Below the pieces are notes generated by a model. It was not told the origin of the DNA and made no database searches. It saw only the letters and a list, made by a program, of their open reading frames with translations. A DNA stretch of 19,855 nt. Source: Spirochaetales bacterium (lineage in GTDB: Bacteria; Spirochaetota; Spirochaetia; DSM-27196; SLAA01). Below, one piece after another: positions 14,574-19,855 of this stretch; the first letter of the stretch is position 1; each line of letters opens with the position of its first letter. Location: contig SLBH01000161.1 of the NCBI GenBank assembly GCA_007126415.1, forward strand, positions 1 through 19,855. The letters run 5' to 3'. The position numbers and the translations under genes were made by a program.

Positions 14574-15661
14574 CGATTGCTGCGTTGTTGCTGTGGCCGG
14601 CGGCGTTCACGGTGCTGCACCGCCCCGAACGCCTGCAGCGCGCGGAACACCCCGAACCTAACGCCGACAGCGTTGCGGTCATCATCCCGGCGCGCAACGA
14701 GGAGCACAATCTGCCGCGCTTGTTGTCGGCCCTCGCGCACCAGACACGCCCACCGGACGAACTCGTGGTGGTAGACGATAACTCAAGCGATGCAACCGCC
14801 GCGGTGGCGCGTGCGCAGGGAGCACGGGTTCTGCAGCTTTCCGAACCGCCCCCGGAGTGGATCGGAAAGACGCGCGCCTGCGCCACCGGTGCCGAGGCCA
14901 CCTCATCGCAGCTTCTGCTGTTCCTCGACGCCGATTGCCGTCCGTCCACAACCGCTCTCGAAGCGCTGCTTGCCGAGTATCGAACCCACAACAACACGCG
15001 CGGGCGGCCGACCGTCGTCACGGTGCAGCCTTACCACGAGCTCGAGCGTCCGTATGAACAGCTCTCGGCGTTCTTCAACATCGTACTGATCGCGGGCTTA
15101 GCCGCGTTCACCTTGCCGCGGCGGTCGGCTCCGAAAGGCGCGTTCGGCCCGTGTATACTGCTGTCACGGGAGTGCTACGAGCGCGGCGGCGGGCATGCGG
15201 CGGTACGCGGTGAGGTGCTCGACGATGTCGCGCTCGGGACACGACTTCACTCGCACGGCTGCAGGATCAGGTTTCTGATCGGAGGCGAGGAGCTGCGGTT
15301 TCGCATGTACCCCAACGGCTTACGCGAGCTTGTCCAAGGCTGGACAAAGAACTTCGCGGTTGCCTCGTCGCGTACTCCGCTGAGCGTGTTGATCGCGCTT
15401 ACCTCCTGGTTCTGCGGCGCAGCGCTTGCGGTACGCGCTTTGACAACCGGCCCGATTGCACCGGGAGTGTTGGTCTACCTGCTCTACGCGGCGCAACTCC
15501 ATCTGCTGCTGCGCCCAATCGGACGATTTAAGCTGCTTACCGCACTGCTCTACCCGGTGGGCTTAGCGTTTTTCGCCGGGGTCTACCTGCGTTCGCTCGT
15601 CGGCACCTACATGCTCCGGCGAGTCACCTGGAAAGGCCGCACCGTCACTACCGGCCACTGA
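14558..15661 (+). CDS. GT2 family glycosyltransferase, CrtQ-like (carotenoid or lipid glycosylation)
   Basis: Membrane-bound glycosyltransferase of 367 residues. An N-terminal hydrophobic helix (about 4-20) precedes a GT-A domain. Its motifs are VIIPARNEEHNLPRLLSAL (41-59), VVVDDNSSDAT (70-80), the DxD-type metal site FLDAD (122-126), an acidic pair in EVLDDVALGTRL (219-230) and a Q-x-x-x-W-like block LVQGWTKNF (258-266). Three or so C-terminal membrane helices follow. This layout fits the family of 4,4'-diaponeurosporenoate glycosyltransferase CrtQ. The gene facing it encodes a CrtO-like acyltransferase, the partner of CrtQ in staphyloxanthin synthesis. The ATG at 14558 has GGAG 8 bases upstream. 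A longer frame reaching back into dus is not credible. No carotenoid desaturase or synthase is in the window, so the acceptor is inferred. Confidence 0.85.
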   Translation: MLDWVTIAALLLWPAAFTVLHRPERLQRAEHPEPNADSVAVIIPARNEEHNLPRLLSALAHQTRPPDELVVVDDNSSDATAAVARAQGARVLQLSEPPPEWIGKTRACATGAEATSSQLLLFLDADCRPSTTALEALLAEYRTHNNTRGRPTVVTVQPYHELERPYEQLSAFFNIVLIAGLAAFTLPRRSAPKGAFGPCILLSRECYERGGGHAAVRGEVLDDVALGTRLHSHGCRIRFLIGGEELRFRMYPNGLRELVQGWTKNFAVASSRTPLSVLIALTSWFCGAALAVRALTTGPIAPGVLVYLLYAAQLHLLLRPIGRFKLLTALLYPVGLAFFAGVYLRSLVGTYMLRRVTWKGRTVTTGH

Positions 15662-16130
15662 GACGCTCGTAGAGCCGTAGCAGGCGCGGCCTGTTGTAGC
15701 GCTGAATCAGAATACACGGCAGGTTCACGGCGACGGCATACGCAAGCATCAGCACCGTCACGTACCAATCGTTCCACAGCTGAAACGTCAGGGCCAGTCC
15801 AATCGTAAGCCAGTGCGAGAACTCCGCCCGGCAGGTTTCAAGAACAAACCGCTCGGCATACGCCGCATCGCTTCGACCAAACGTCCGCTTGGCGAAACCT
15901 CCTCGGTAGAAGTTCCCGGCCTCGGGGATACGATGTTTCCACCGCTGAATGCCGAAGAGACGACGGTAGAGCCGTCCGCTTTGCTCGAAGGCTCGCGGTT
16001 GATACCACCACCGGCCCCGCCGCAGCACGCGCTCAGGCAGCAGATGCGCGATTAACCCCGCGCCTAGGTGCAAACCTACCCAGCACAGAGCGTAGACAGC
16101 GATGAGAGCCGCTAAGGGTAGATCAGGCAT
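15648..16130 (-). CDS. CrtO-like glycosyl-diaponeurosporenoate acyltransferase family protein
   Basis: Small membrane protein of 160 residues. The family acylates the sugar of glycosylated C30 carotenoids in staphylococci. Two hydrophobic N-terminal stretches and one to two near residues 108-142 flank a polar middle. Recognisable family blocks are RGRWWYQP (38-45), IQRWKHRIPEAG (61-72), LETCRAEFSHW (97-107) and NLPCILIQRYNRPRL (136-150). Its last 14 bases overlap the end of the convergent CrtQ-like gene. It is divergent from nrdR, and the two promoters share overlapping -35 boxes. The predicted transcript begins about 2 bases before the ATG, so the GGAGGGG run in front of the start may not be in the mRNA. 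Family assignment is by remembered motif similarity, and the substrate is inferred. Confidence 0.7.
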   Translation of the reverse strand: MPDLPLAALIAVYALCWVGLHLGAGLIAHLLPERVLRRGRWWYQPRAFEQSGRLYRRLFGIQRWKHRIPEAGNFYRGGFAKRTFGRSDAAYAERFVLETCRAEFSHWLTIGLALTFQLWNDWYVTVLMLAYAVAVNLPCILIQRYNRPRLLRLYERLSGR

Positions 16131-16138
16131 ACCCCTCC

Positions 16139-16166
16139 ACTATACCTATTCGGTTAGTTGAAGCAA
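16139..16166 (-). promoter_or_regulatory. sigma70-like promoter of the CrtO-like gene
   Basis: On the minus strand TTGCTT (16166-16161), 16 bases, TATAGT (16144-16139). Eight bases separate the -10 box from the ATG at 16130, predicting a 2-base leader. The -35 box shares three base pairs with the divergent nrdR -35 box. Confidence 0.55.
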
Positions 16167-16186
16167 CCGTCCATCTCGGCTACTAT
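16158..16186 (+). promoter_or_regulatory. sigma70-like promoter of nrdR, near-leaderless
   Basis: TTGAAG (16158-16163), 17 bases, TACTAT (16181-16186). The ATG at 16198 follows 11 bases later, so the leader would be about 5 bases, with no Shine-Dalgarno sequence. No NrdR-box-like palindrome was seen. Confidence 0.62.
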
Positions 16187-16197
16187 CCGAACTAGAT

Positions 16198-16668
16198 ATG
16201 CGATGCCCGTTATGCAACAGCCAACAGGACCGAGTAGTTGAGTCACGGACGCTCGCCGGCGGCGACTCTATTCGGCGCCGGCGCGAATGTCTCGCCTGCG
16301 GATACCGGTTTACCTCCTACGAGCGTGTCGAAGAGAAGCAGCTCATGGTGGTCAAGCGCTCGGCGCGGCGCGAGCCGTTCAGTCGCGAGAAACTCGAGAA
16401 AGGCATCCAGCAGGCGCTCCGCAAGCGACCGGTACCGCAGCCGCAGATCGAGGCGATTATCACCGAGCTCGAGGAAGCTGCGATGATCGAGGCCAAGGCG
16501 AATCACGAACTGCCCTCCGCGCGCATCGGCGACATGGTTTTAGACCGCCTTTACGAGCTGGACCGCGTCGCGTACATCCGCTTCGCCTCGGTATACCGGA
16601 ACTTCGCCAACGTCGACGAGTTTATAAGCGAAATAAAAACCCTTTCGCAAGCGAAAGGGTCTGATTAG
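16198..16668 (+). CDS. nrdR: Transcriptional repressor NrdR
   Basis: ATP/dATP-sensing repressor of ribonucleotide reductase genes. The 156-residue protein has the usual length. It has a zinc ribbon with Cys3, Cys6, Cys31 and Cys34 (MRCPLC and CLACGYRF), then an ATP-cone domain from about residue 47 to 140 (VVKRSARREPFSREKLEKGI and following). The C-terminal tail after about residue 143 is encoded by the stem of a hairpin that serves as terminator for the facing tRNA gene. No ribonucleotide reductase gene is in the window, so regulation is in trans. The start ATG is set by the zinc-ribbon Cys at position 3 and the promoter 11 bases upstream. No terminator on its own strand is obvious beyond the shared hairpin, which lacks a good T-tract on plus. 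Confidence 0.96.
   Translation: MRCPLCNSQQDRVVESRTLAGGDSIRRRRECLACGYRFTSYERVEEKQLMVVKRSARREPFSREKLEKGIQQALRKRPVPQPQIEAIITELEEAAMIEAKANHELPSARIGDMVLDRLYELDRVAYIRFASVYRNFANVDEFISEIKTLSQAKGSD
16631..16659 (-). terminator. Rho-independent terminator of the tRNA-Met gene, inside the nrdR 3' end
   Basis: CCCTTTCGC (16640-16648), AA, GCGAAAGGG (16651-16659) form a perfect 9-bp inverted repeat. On the minus strand the stem is followed by TTTTTATTT (16639-16631), a canonical termination tract 38 bases beyond the tRNA. The whole element lies within nrdR codons on the plus strand. Confidence 0.9.
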
Positions 16669-16697
16669 AACACGGTCGTTGGAACTCGTGCGATTCG

Positions 16698-16770
16698 TAG
16701 TGGCGAAGGGATTCGAACCCCTGACCGAACGGATATGAGCCGTTTGCTCTACCGACTGAGCTACGCCACC
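16698..16770 (-). tRNA. tRNA-Met (CAU), elongator type
   Basis: Cloverleaf of 73 bases. Acceptor GGTGGCG pairs with CGCCACT (terminal G-U), then TA at positions 8-9. D-arm is GCTC-AGTCGGTA-GAGC. Anticodon arm is AACGG-CTCATAT-CCGTT with anticodon CAT at 34-36. The variable loop is CGGTC and the T-arm is AGGGG-TTCGAAT-CCCTT. The discriminator is A and CCA is not encoded. G1-U72 pairing and the overall pattern fit elongator Met rather than initiator, which has a C1-A72 mismatch. A lysidine-modified tRNA-Ile2 also has CAU and cannot be fully excluded. It has a near-consensus promoter upstream and a strong terminator downstream, so it is a monocistronic unit. Confidence 0.93.
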
Positions 16771-16785
16771 ATGTAAGTTTTCGCT

Positions 16786-16814
16786 ACTATAGCGAGACCG
16801 AGAAACTGTGTCAA
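16786..16814 (-). promoter_or_regulatory. Near-consensus sigma70 promoter of tRNA-Met
   Basis: On the minus strand TTGACA (16814-16809, perfect), 17 bases, TATAGT (16791-16786, 5/6). Transcription would start near 16779, 9 bases before the mature tRNA. The TGA of the -35 box is also the stop codon of the upstream PilZ gene. The -10 box sits in a near-palindrome, TCGCTA-CTA-TAGCGA (16781-16795). Confidence 0.85.
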
Positions 16815-18088
16815 CCTCGCGCGCCTCGTGGTGAAGAACTGCCGGGAGACTCAAGGTCCTCGAGCTCGATCCCTGAAAACTCCTCAGCCTCCTCCGGAGA
16901 ATCTATACCGTACAGTCGCCGACAGAGCGCTCGTTGTAGCTCCGGCGATATCTTAGTGAACTGAAGCCCGAGGAAGATGCGCTCGCCCTCCTCTATCCGG
17001 CGCACCACACGCGCTTGCACCGAGGCGCGCCGACGATCGAGACGTAACTCGAGCCGCGTCTCGGCGTACATTCCGAGCGAAGGGCCGTCTTTCGGGACCG
17101 AGAACAGTGCGCCGTTCGCGCTGAGGTCTATCAACTCGGCCTTTCGAAGCTCCGGTCTGGTCTCGGAGCTCCGAAAGTACCCGTTCGCCTCAAGTGAGTA
17201 GGCAAAAACGCGGGCATACTGCCACACAAAATCAATTACCCCGGAGTCGAACTCGGCGCCGTGCGTGATTGGACGCACAAGATACAGATACCCTACAACG
17301 TACTGGTAATAGAGAATCGGGCAGTAAAGCTCGTACATGAGCTTCTTTCTGCGCATCTCGTTGCTTGCGTCGGTGAGCACCTGGAGCGCGCCCGAGAACT
17401 GCTCGGCCATCTCACGCTCGAGCGTTTCGACTCTGTGTCGCGTGATCAGATTGGCGACCGCTTCCGGCGGAACGGTCTGGCTCTGCTCTACCGGAAACGG
17501 CAAAATCAAGATGCGCCCGGTATGCACAATCAGCCGCTCAAACATTCCCTTCGGCTTACGATCCCGCAGCATCACGATCTTGCTCTCGGCGGCGTACTGC
17601 AGAGCACGCTCACGAAAGGCTTGTAGCAGGTCGGTAAGCTTAGAAGCATCGAACCCGGGATCAAAACTGGGTTTCTGAACCGGCGCGTACTGCTCAGAAT
17701 CAGGAAAGCTGAGGCTGATCGCTTGCTCGTCGATCACGAAGTATACCCCGATCCCCCGAGGCGCCAAAATACGCGGGAATCGCCGCGCGAGGTCTCGGTG
17801 CACCGCCCGCGGTTGCCGTGCCACCACACCTGTCTCAACCGGTTTAACGATCTTCGATTTGCCGCTGAAGGTTTGCCCGCGGAACTGGAACAGCATCTCG
17901 ATCGGTTGATCTTCGTGGGTCTTCGGAGCTTCATCGGCAAGGATCTCGAAGCGTATCTGCTCGTCGTTGAAGCTCTCAACGACCGCGGGCAGTCGCCCCC
18001 CGTCGAGTTGCAACTCCACCGAGGCTCGCCTTTCTTTCAACGACTTGAGAATGAACTCGAGCTCGATACGCGAGATCTTCTGCGGCAT
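16811..18088 (-). CDS. PilZ-domain protein with a large uncharacterised N-terminal region
   Basis: Probable cyclic-di-GMP receptor of 425 residues, apparently cytosolic. The C-terminal PilZ domain (about 309-395) carries both ligand motifs: RPELR (Arg311 to Arg315, RxxxR) and DLSANG (Asp321, Ser323, Gly326, DxSxxG), with GLQF near the end of the barrel. The first 300 residues are not a family I recognise with confidence. Residues 1-95 look beta-rich and could be a PilZN/YcgR-N-like barrel (SVELQLDGGRLPAVV, FQFRGQTFSGKSKI). Residues 145-300 look like a helix plus GAF-like sensory fold (YCPILYYQYVVGYLYLVRP). The acidic tail ends in Pro/Ser/Arg. The ATG at 18088 has GAGGAGG 4 bases upstream. It follows the lipoprotein gene by 23 bases and is probably its operon partner. 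Confidence 0.82.
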   Translation of the reverse strand: MPQKISRIELEFILKSLKERRASVELQLDGGRLPAVVESFNDEQIRFEILADEAPKTHEDQPIEMLFQFRGQTFSGKSKIVKPVETGVVARQPRAVHRDLARRFPRILAPRGIGVYFVIDEQAISLSFPDSEQYAPVQKPSFDPGFDASKLTDLLQAFRERALQYAAESKIVMLRDRKPKGMFERLIVHTGRILILPFPVEQSQTVPPEAVANLITRHRVETLEREMAEQFSGALQVLTDASNEMRRKKLMYELYCPILYYQYVVGYLYLVRPITHGAEFDSGVIDFVWQYARVFAYSLEANGYFRSSETRPELRKAELIDLSANGALFSVPKDGPSLGMYAETRLELRLDRRRASVQARVVRRIEEGERIFLGLQFTKISPELQRALCRRLYGIDSPEEAEEFSGIELEDLESPGSSSPRGARG

Positions 18089-18111
18089 CCATCCTCCTCG
18101 CTAATAGGCCT

Positions 18112-18816
18112 TCACAGTCCGCTCGGAGCGGCTCCCGGACCGGGCTCAAAACGGCGCGGCGCTCTCGGCTCGCCCACCGCGTGCGGCTCAAACTCGAAAC
18201 CGCCGACCACCATGCCGTCCGCGGCAATGCGTAACGTCAGCTCGCCGGAAATCTCCACACCGTAGCGCACCGGAACGCGCAGTTCATCCGACGCCTCGGC
18301 GCGAGGCGCACCGTAGCGCCACCCGGCTTCCAGCGGCACCTCACCCGACAACACCGGTTCCAACGCCCGCTCGAGCCGCCGTCGCGCGCCGTCCTCTACT
18401 ATATCGGCCGCGAGCACACGATTCGAAAGTTGCTCGAGAAACTCTCGTGCGGTTCGCAGCGCCGTTCCCTCGTCGCTTTCGAGCTCAAAGGCCGCCGGAG
18501 GCACCAGCTCGCCAATCGCGAAATCAATCGGGGCGTGACGCGAACCCGGAAACTCGCCCCACGACAGGAGCGCCACGCCTTCCGAGGTTGCGCGTCGGCG
18601 CGCGCGGAGAACCGCCTCGTCGGGGTCGGACTCGGGGTCGGACTCGCTATCCGCTGCAGCAGCCGACTCCGAAGCGGCGTCGGTATCCTCGTTCCGCTCG
18701 GACTGGAGGACCGAGGATTGGGCGTCGGAGCTGCGCTCGTCGCTCTCGACCGGGCTACAGCCGAGCAGCAGCGCAACCGCCGAGAGCGTGATTGCAACGA
18801 GAAATTGTTTTCTCAC
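18112..18816 (-). CDS. Predicted lipoprotein of unknown function
   Basis: I do not recognise this family. From the GTG at 18816 the precursor is 234 residues with a classic lipoprotein signal: Arg-Lys at the N-terminus, a hydrophobic core and lipobox LLGC (Cys20), followed by Ser, so outer-membrane or periplasmic surface attachment is likely. Residues about 25-75 are a Ser/Glu/Asp/Ala-rich linker with a 12-bp tandem repeat encoding SDPESDPD. The rest (about 80-225) looks like a folded alpha/beta domain with a helix (EFLEQLSNRVLAADIVEDG) and late strands (RVPVRYGVEISGELTLRI). The frame stays open to an ATG at 18861, but that would put 15 residues before the signal peptide and lie upstream of the predicted promoter. 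The PilZ gene follows by 23 bases. Confidence 0.75.
   Translation of the reverse strand: MRKQFLVAITLSAVALLLGCSPVESDERSSDAQSSVLQSERNEDTDAASESAAAADSESDPESDPDEAVLRARRRATSEGVALLSWGEFPGSRHAPIDFAIGELVPPAAFELESDEGTALRTAREFLEQLSNRVLAADIVEDGARRRLERALEPVLSGEVPLEAGWRYGAPRAEASDELRVPVRYGVEISGELTLRIAADGMVVGGFEFEPHAVGEPRAPRRFEPGPGAAPSGL
18622..18645. repeat. 12-bp tandem repeat (two copies) in the lipoprotein linker
   Basis: GGGGTCGGACTC occurs twice without a gap. On the coding strand it encodes the Ser-Asp-Pro-Glu / Ser-Asp-Pro-Asp part of the acidic linker, so copy-number change would only alter linker length by four residues. Confidence 0.8.
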
Positions 18817-18822
18817 GACGAA

Positions 18823-18852
18823 ACGGTACCAAAAAGGGTGCAGCACCGTCAA
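18823..18852 (-). promoter_or_regulatory. Candidate promoter of the lipoprotein-PilZ unit, leaderless
   Basis: On the minus strand TTGACG (18852-18847, 5/6), 18 bases, TACCGT (18828-18823). The GTG start at 18816 begins exactly 7 bases after the -10 box, so its G would be the first transcribed base. No Shine-Dalgarno sequence is present. Confidence 0.45.
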
Positions 18853-18872
18853 ACCTCCCATACCGACACGAG

Positions 18873-18901
18873 TTCACATTGGGCGGCAGTTCGGCTACTA
18901 T
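18873..18901 (+). promoter_or_regulatory. sigma70-like promoter of the HD phosphohydrolase gene, leaderless
   Basis: TTCACA (18873-18878, 5/6), 17 bases, TACTAT (18896-18901). Exactly 6 bases follow before the ATG at 18908, so the A of ATG is the predicted transcription start. Confidence 0.58.
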
Positions 18902-18907
18902 TACGGT

Positions 18908-19855
18908 ATGACTCCAAACAGCGCCGTGATATCGCATCTCGACACCGGCTACGATCGTCCGCTTCGCGACCCACTCTGGCAAGACCTGAGCCTCTCGGGC
19001 GAGATTCTCCGCATCATCGACACCGCGCCGTTTCAGCAACTGAACCGTATCAAGCAACTCGGTCCGAGCTACCTTGTGTACCCGGGTGCCACGCACACAC
19101 GGCTCGCGCACAGCCTCGGCGTGTTTCATCTTGCGCGCAGAATGATCCGCGCGCTCGCGGTACAGCGCGACTGTATCCCGCTGAGCCTCGACGGAACCCG
19201 CGCGTTTCTCGTTGCCGCGCTGTGCCACGATCTTGGCCACTTTCCGTTCACTCATAGCTTCAAGGAGTTGCCGCTCGCAGAGCACGAGGTGCTGACCGGA
19301 CGTTTGTTGCAGGAGCCGCCCCTTTCAAAGCGTATCAAAGACGATCTGGGGCTCGACCCGGCCTTCATCGCCGCGATTGTCGACGAAACGCTGCCCGAGG
19401 ACGGCAGCGACGAGCTGCGGTTCTACCGTAATCTGCTCTCCGGCGCGCTCGACCCGGACAAGCTCGATTATCTCAACCGCGACGCCTACTTCTGCGGGGT
19501 TCCCTATGGGCTGCAAGACATCGAGTTTGCGCTTCGAAACATTCGCCCGAACGGGGCCGAAGGCCTTGCGCTGCACGCGCGCGGGGTCTCTGCGGTAGAG
19601 AACATCCTGTTCAGCAAGTATCTGATGTACCGTGCAGTGTACTGGCACAAGACGGTGCGGGTTGCAACCGCGATGATCAAGAAAGCGATTCATTCGGCGC
19701 TTACGGCCGGGCAGCTTGCTCCTGAGGACCTCTACGGGCTCGACGACGAGCTGTTCGCAGCGCGTTTCGTCGATCATCGCTATCCTCCGCTTCAGCTCAT
19801 CGGCAAGGTATATCGACGCGAGCTGTACAAAACGGCGTACGAACTACCCTTTGAC
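18908..19855 (+). CDS. HD-superfamily phosphohydrolase, dNTPase-like (COG1078 type), 3' truncated by the window
   Basis: Metal-dependent phosphohydrolase; 316 residues are visible and the frame is still open at the window end. The N-terminal block FQQLNRIKQLGPSYLVYPGA (42-61) followed by THTRLAHSLGVF (62-73) is typical of the dGTPase/YdhJ-like group. The HD metal site is His68, His107-Asp108 (ALCHDLGHFPFTHSF) and the later Asp within SGALDPDKLDYLNRD (178-192). The likely reaction is release of phosphate or triphosphate from a nucleotide, with the exact substrate unknown. The ATG at 18908 fits the family N-terminus and the leaderless promoter. The gene is divergent from the lipoprotein gene across 91 bases. 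Confidence 0.92.
   Translation, partial: MTPNSAVISHLDTGYDRPLRDPLWQDLSLSGEILRIIDTAPFQQLNRIKQLGPSYLVYPGATHTRLAHSLGVFHLARRMIRALAVQRDCIPLSLDGTRAFLVAALCHDLGHFPFTHSFKELPLAEHEVLTGRLLQEPPLSKRIKDDLGLDPAFIAAIVDETLPEDGSDELRFYRNLLSGALDPDKLDYLNRDAYFCGVPYGLQDIEFALRNIRPNGAEGLALHARGVSAVENILFSKYLMYRAVYWHKTVRVATAMIKKAIHSALTAGQLAPEDLYGLDDELFAARFVDHRYPPLQLIGKVYRRELYKTAYELPFD

Noticed and set aside
16698..16770. Reading the CAU tRNA as initiator tRNA or tRNA-Ile2
   Set aside because: The initiator needs a C1-A72 mismatch, and here G1 pairs with U72. Ile2 cannot be excluded formally, but the G1-U72 acceptor and overall pattern fit elongator Met better.
1..19855. CRISPR arrays, transposases, phage genes, toxin-antitoxin pairs or defence genes
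   Set aside because: No spaced repeat array, no mobile-element protein motifs and no small toxin-like gene pairs were seen on either strand.

Overview
The window reads as chromosomal DNA of a GC-rich, free-living Gram-negative (diderm) bacterium. The signs are an RND efflux pump with a lipoprotein adaptor, a second exported lipoprotein, a PBP5-type carboxypeptidase and a biosynthetic ilvC. The lineage cannot be fixed from this sequence. A spirochaete-like organism is one guess, from a long protein with a C-terminal PilZ domain, a plant-like long KARI and a CrtQ/CrtO-like pair, but this is inference only. I see no IS elements, phage genes, CRISPR arrays, rRNA or integration scars. Coding density is very high and no gene-free stretch reaches 300 bases.

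Layout. (1) 19-4243, minus strand: a lipoprotein membrane-fusion protein followed by an overlapping RND pump gene. Its promoter has three helically phased 9-bp direct repeats just upstream. (2) 4471-6520, minus strand: a Mn-type superoxide dismutase with its own promoter and a strong terminator, preceded by a D-Ala-D-Ala carboxypeptidase. (3) 6608-8735, plus strand: a complete three-gene biotin ECF transporter (bioY, ATPase, transmembrane coupling protein) with 4-base overlaps at both junctions. (4) 8815-15661, plus strand: a long class II, plant-like ketol-acid reductoisomerase, a LacZ-like GH2 protein, a tRNA-dihydrouridine synthase and a GT2 glycosyltransferase, closely spaced or overlapping. 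(5) 15648-16130, minus strand: a CrtO-like acyltransferase, tail-to-tail with the glycosyltransferase. (6) nrdR on plus at 16198-16668, converging on an elongator tRNA-Met(CAU) on minus whose terminator lies inside the nrdR coding end. (7) 16811-18816, minus strand: a lipoprotein of unknown function and a PilZ-domain protein. (8) 18908 to the window end, plus strand: an HD-domain phosphohydrolase, truncated by the window.

Two observations stand out. First, the 1067-residue GH2 protein keeps the LacZ scaffold and the nucleophile Glu547. By motif alignment it has lost the acid/base Glu (Gly476), all three residues that ligand the active-site Mg in E. coli LacZ, and most sugar-contacting residues. 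It is either a pseudo-glycosidase or an enzyme with rewired chemistry. Second, six of the transcription units have a sigma70-like promoter whose -10 box lies only 6-11 bases from the start codon. This implies leaderless or nearly leaderless mRNAs alongside conventional Shine-Dalgarno genes, and it decides several start codons.
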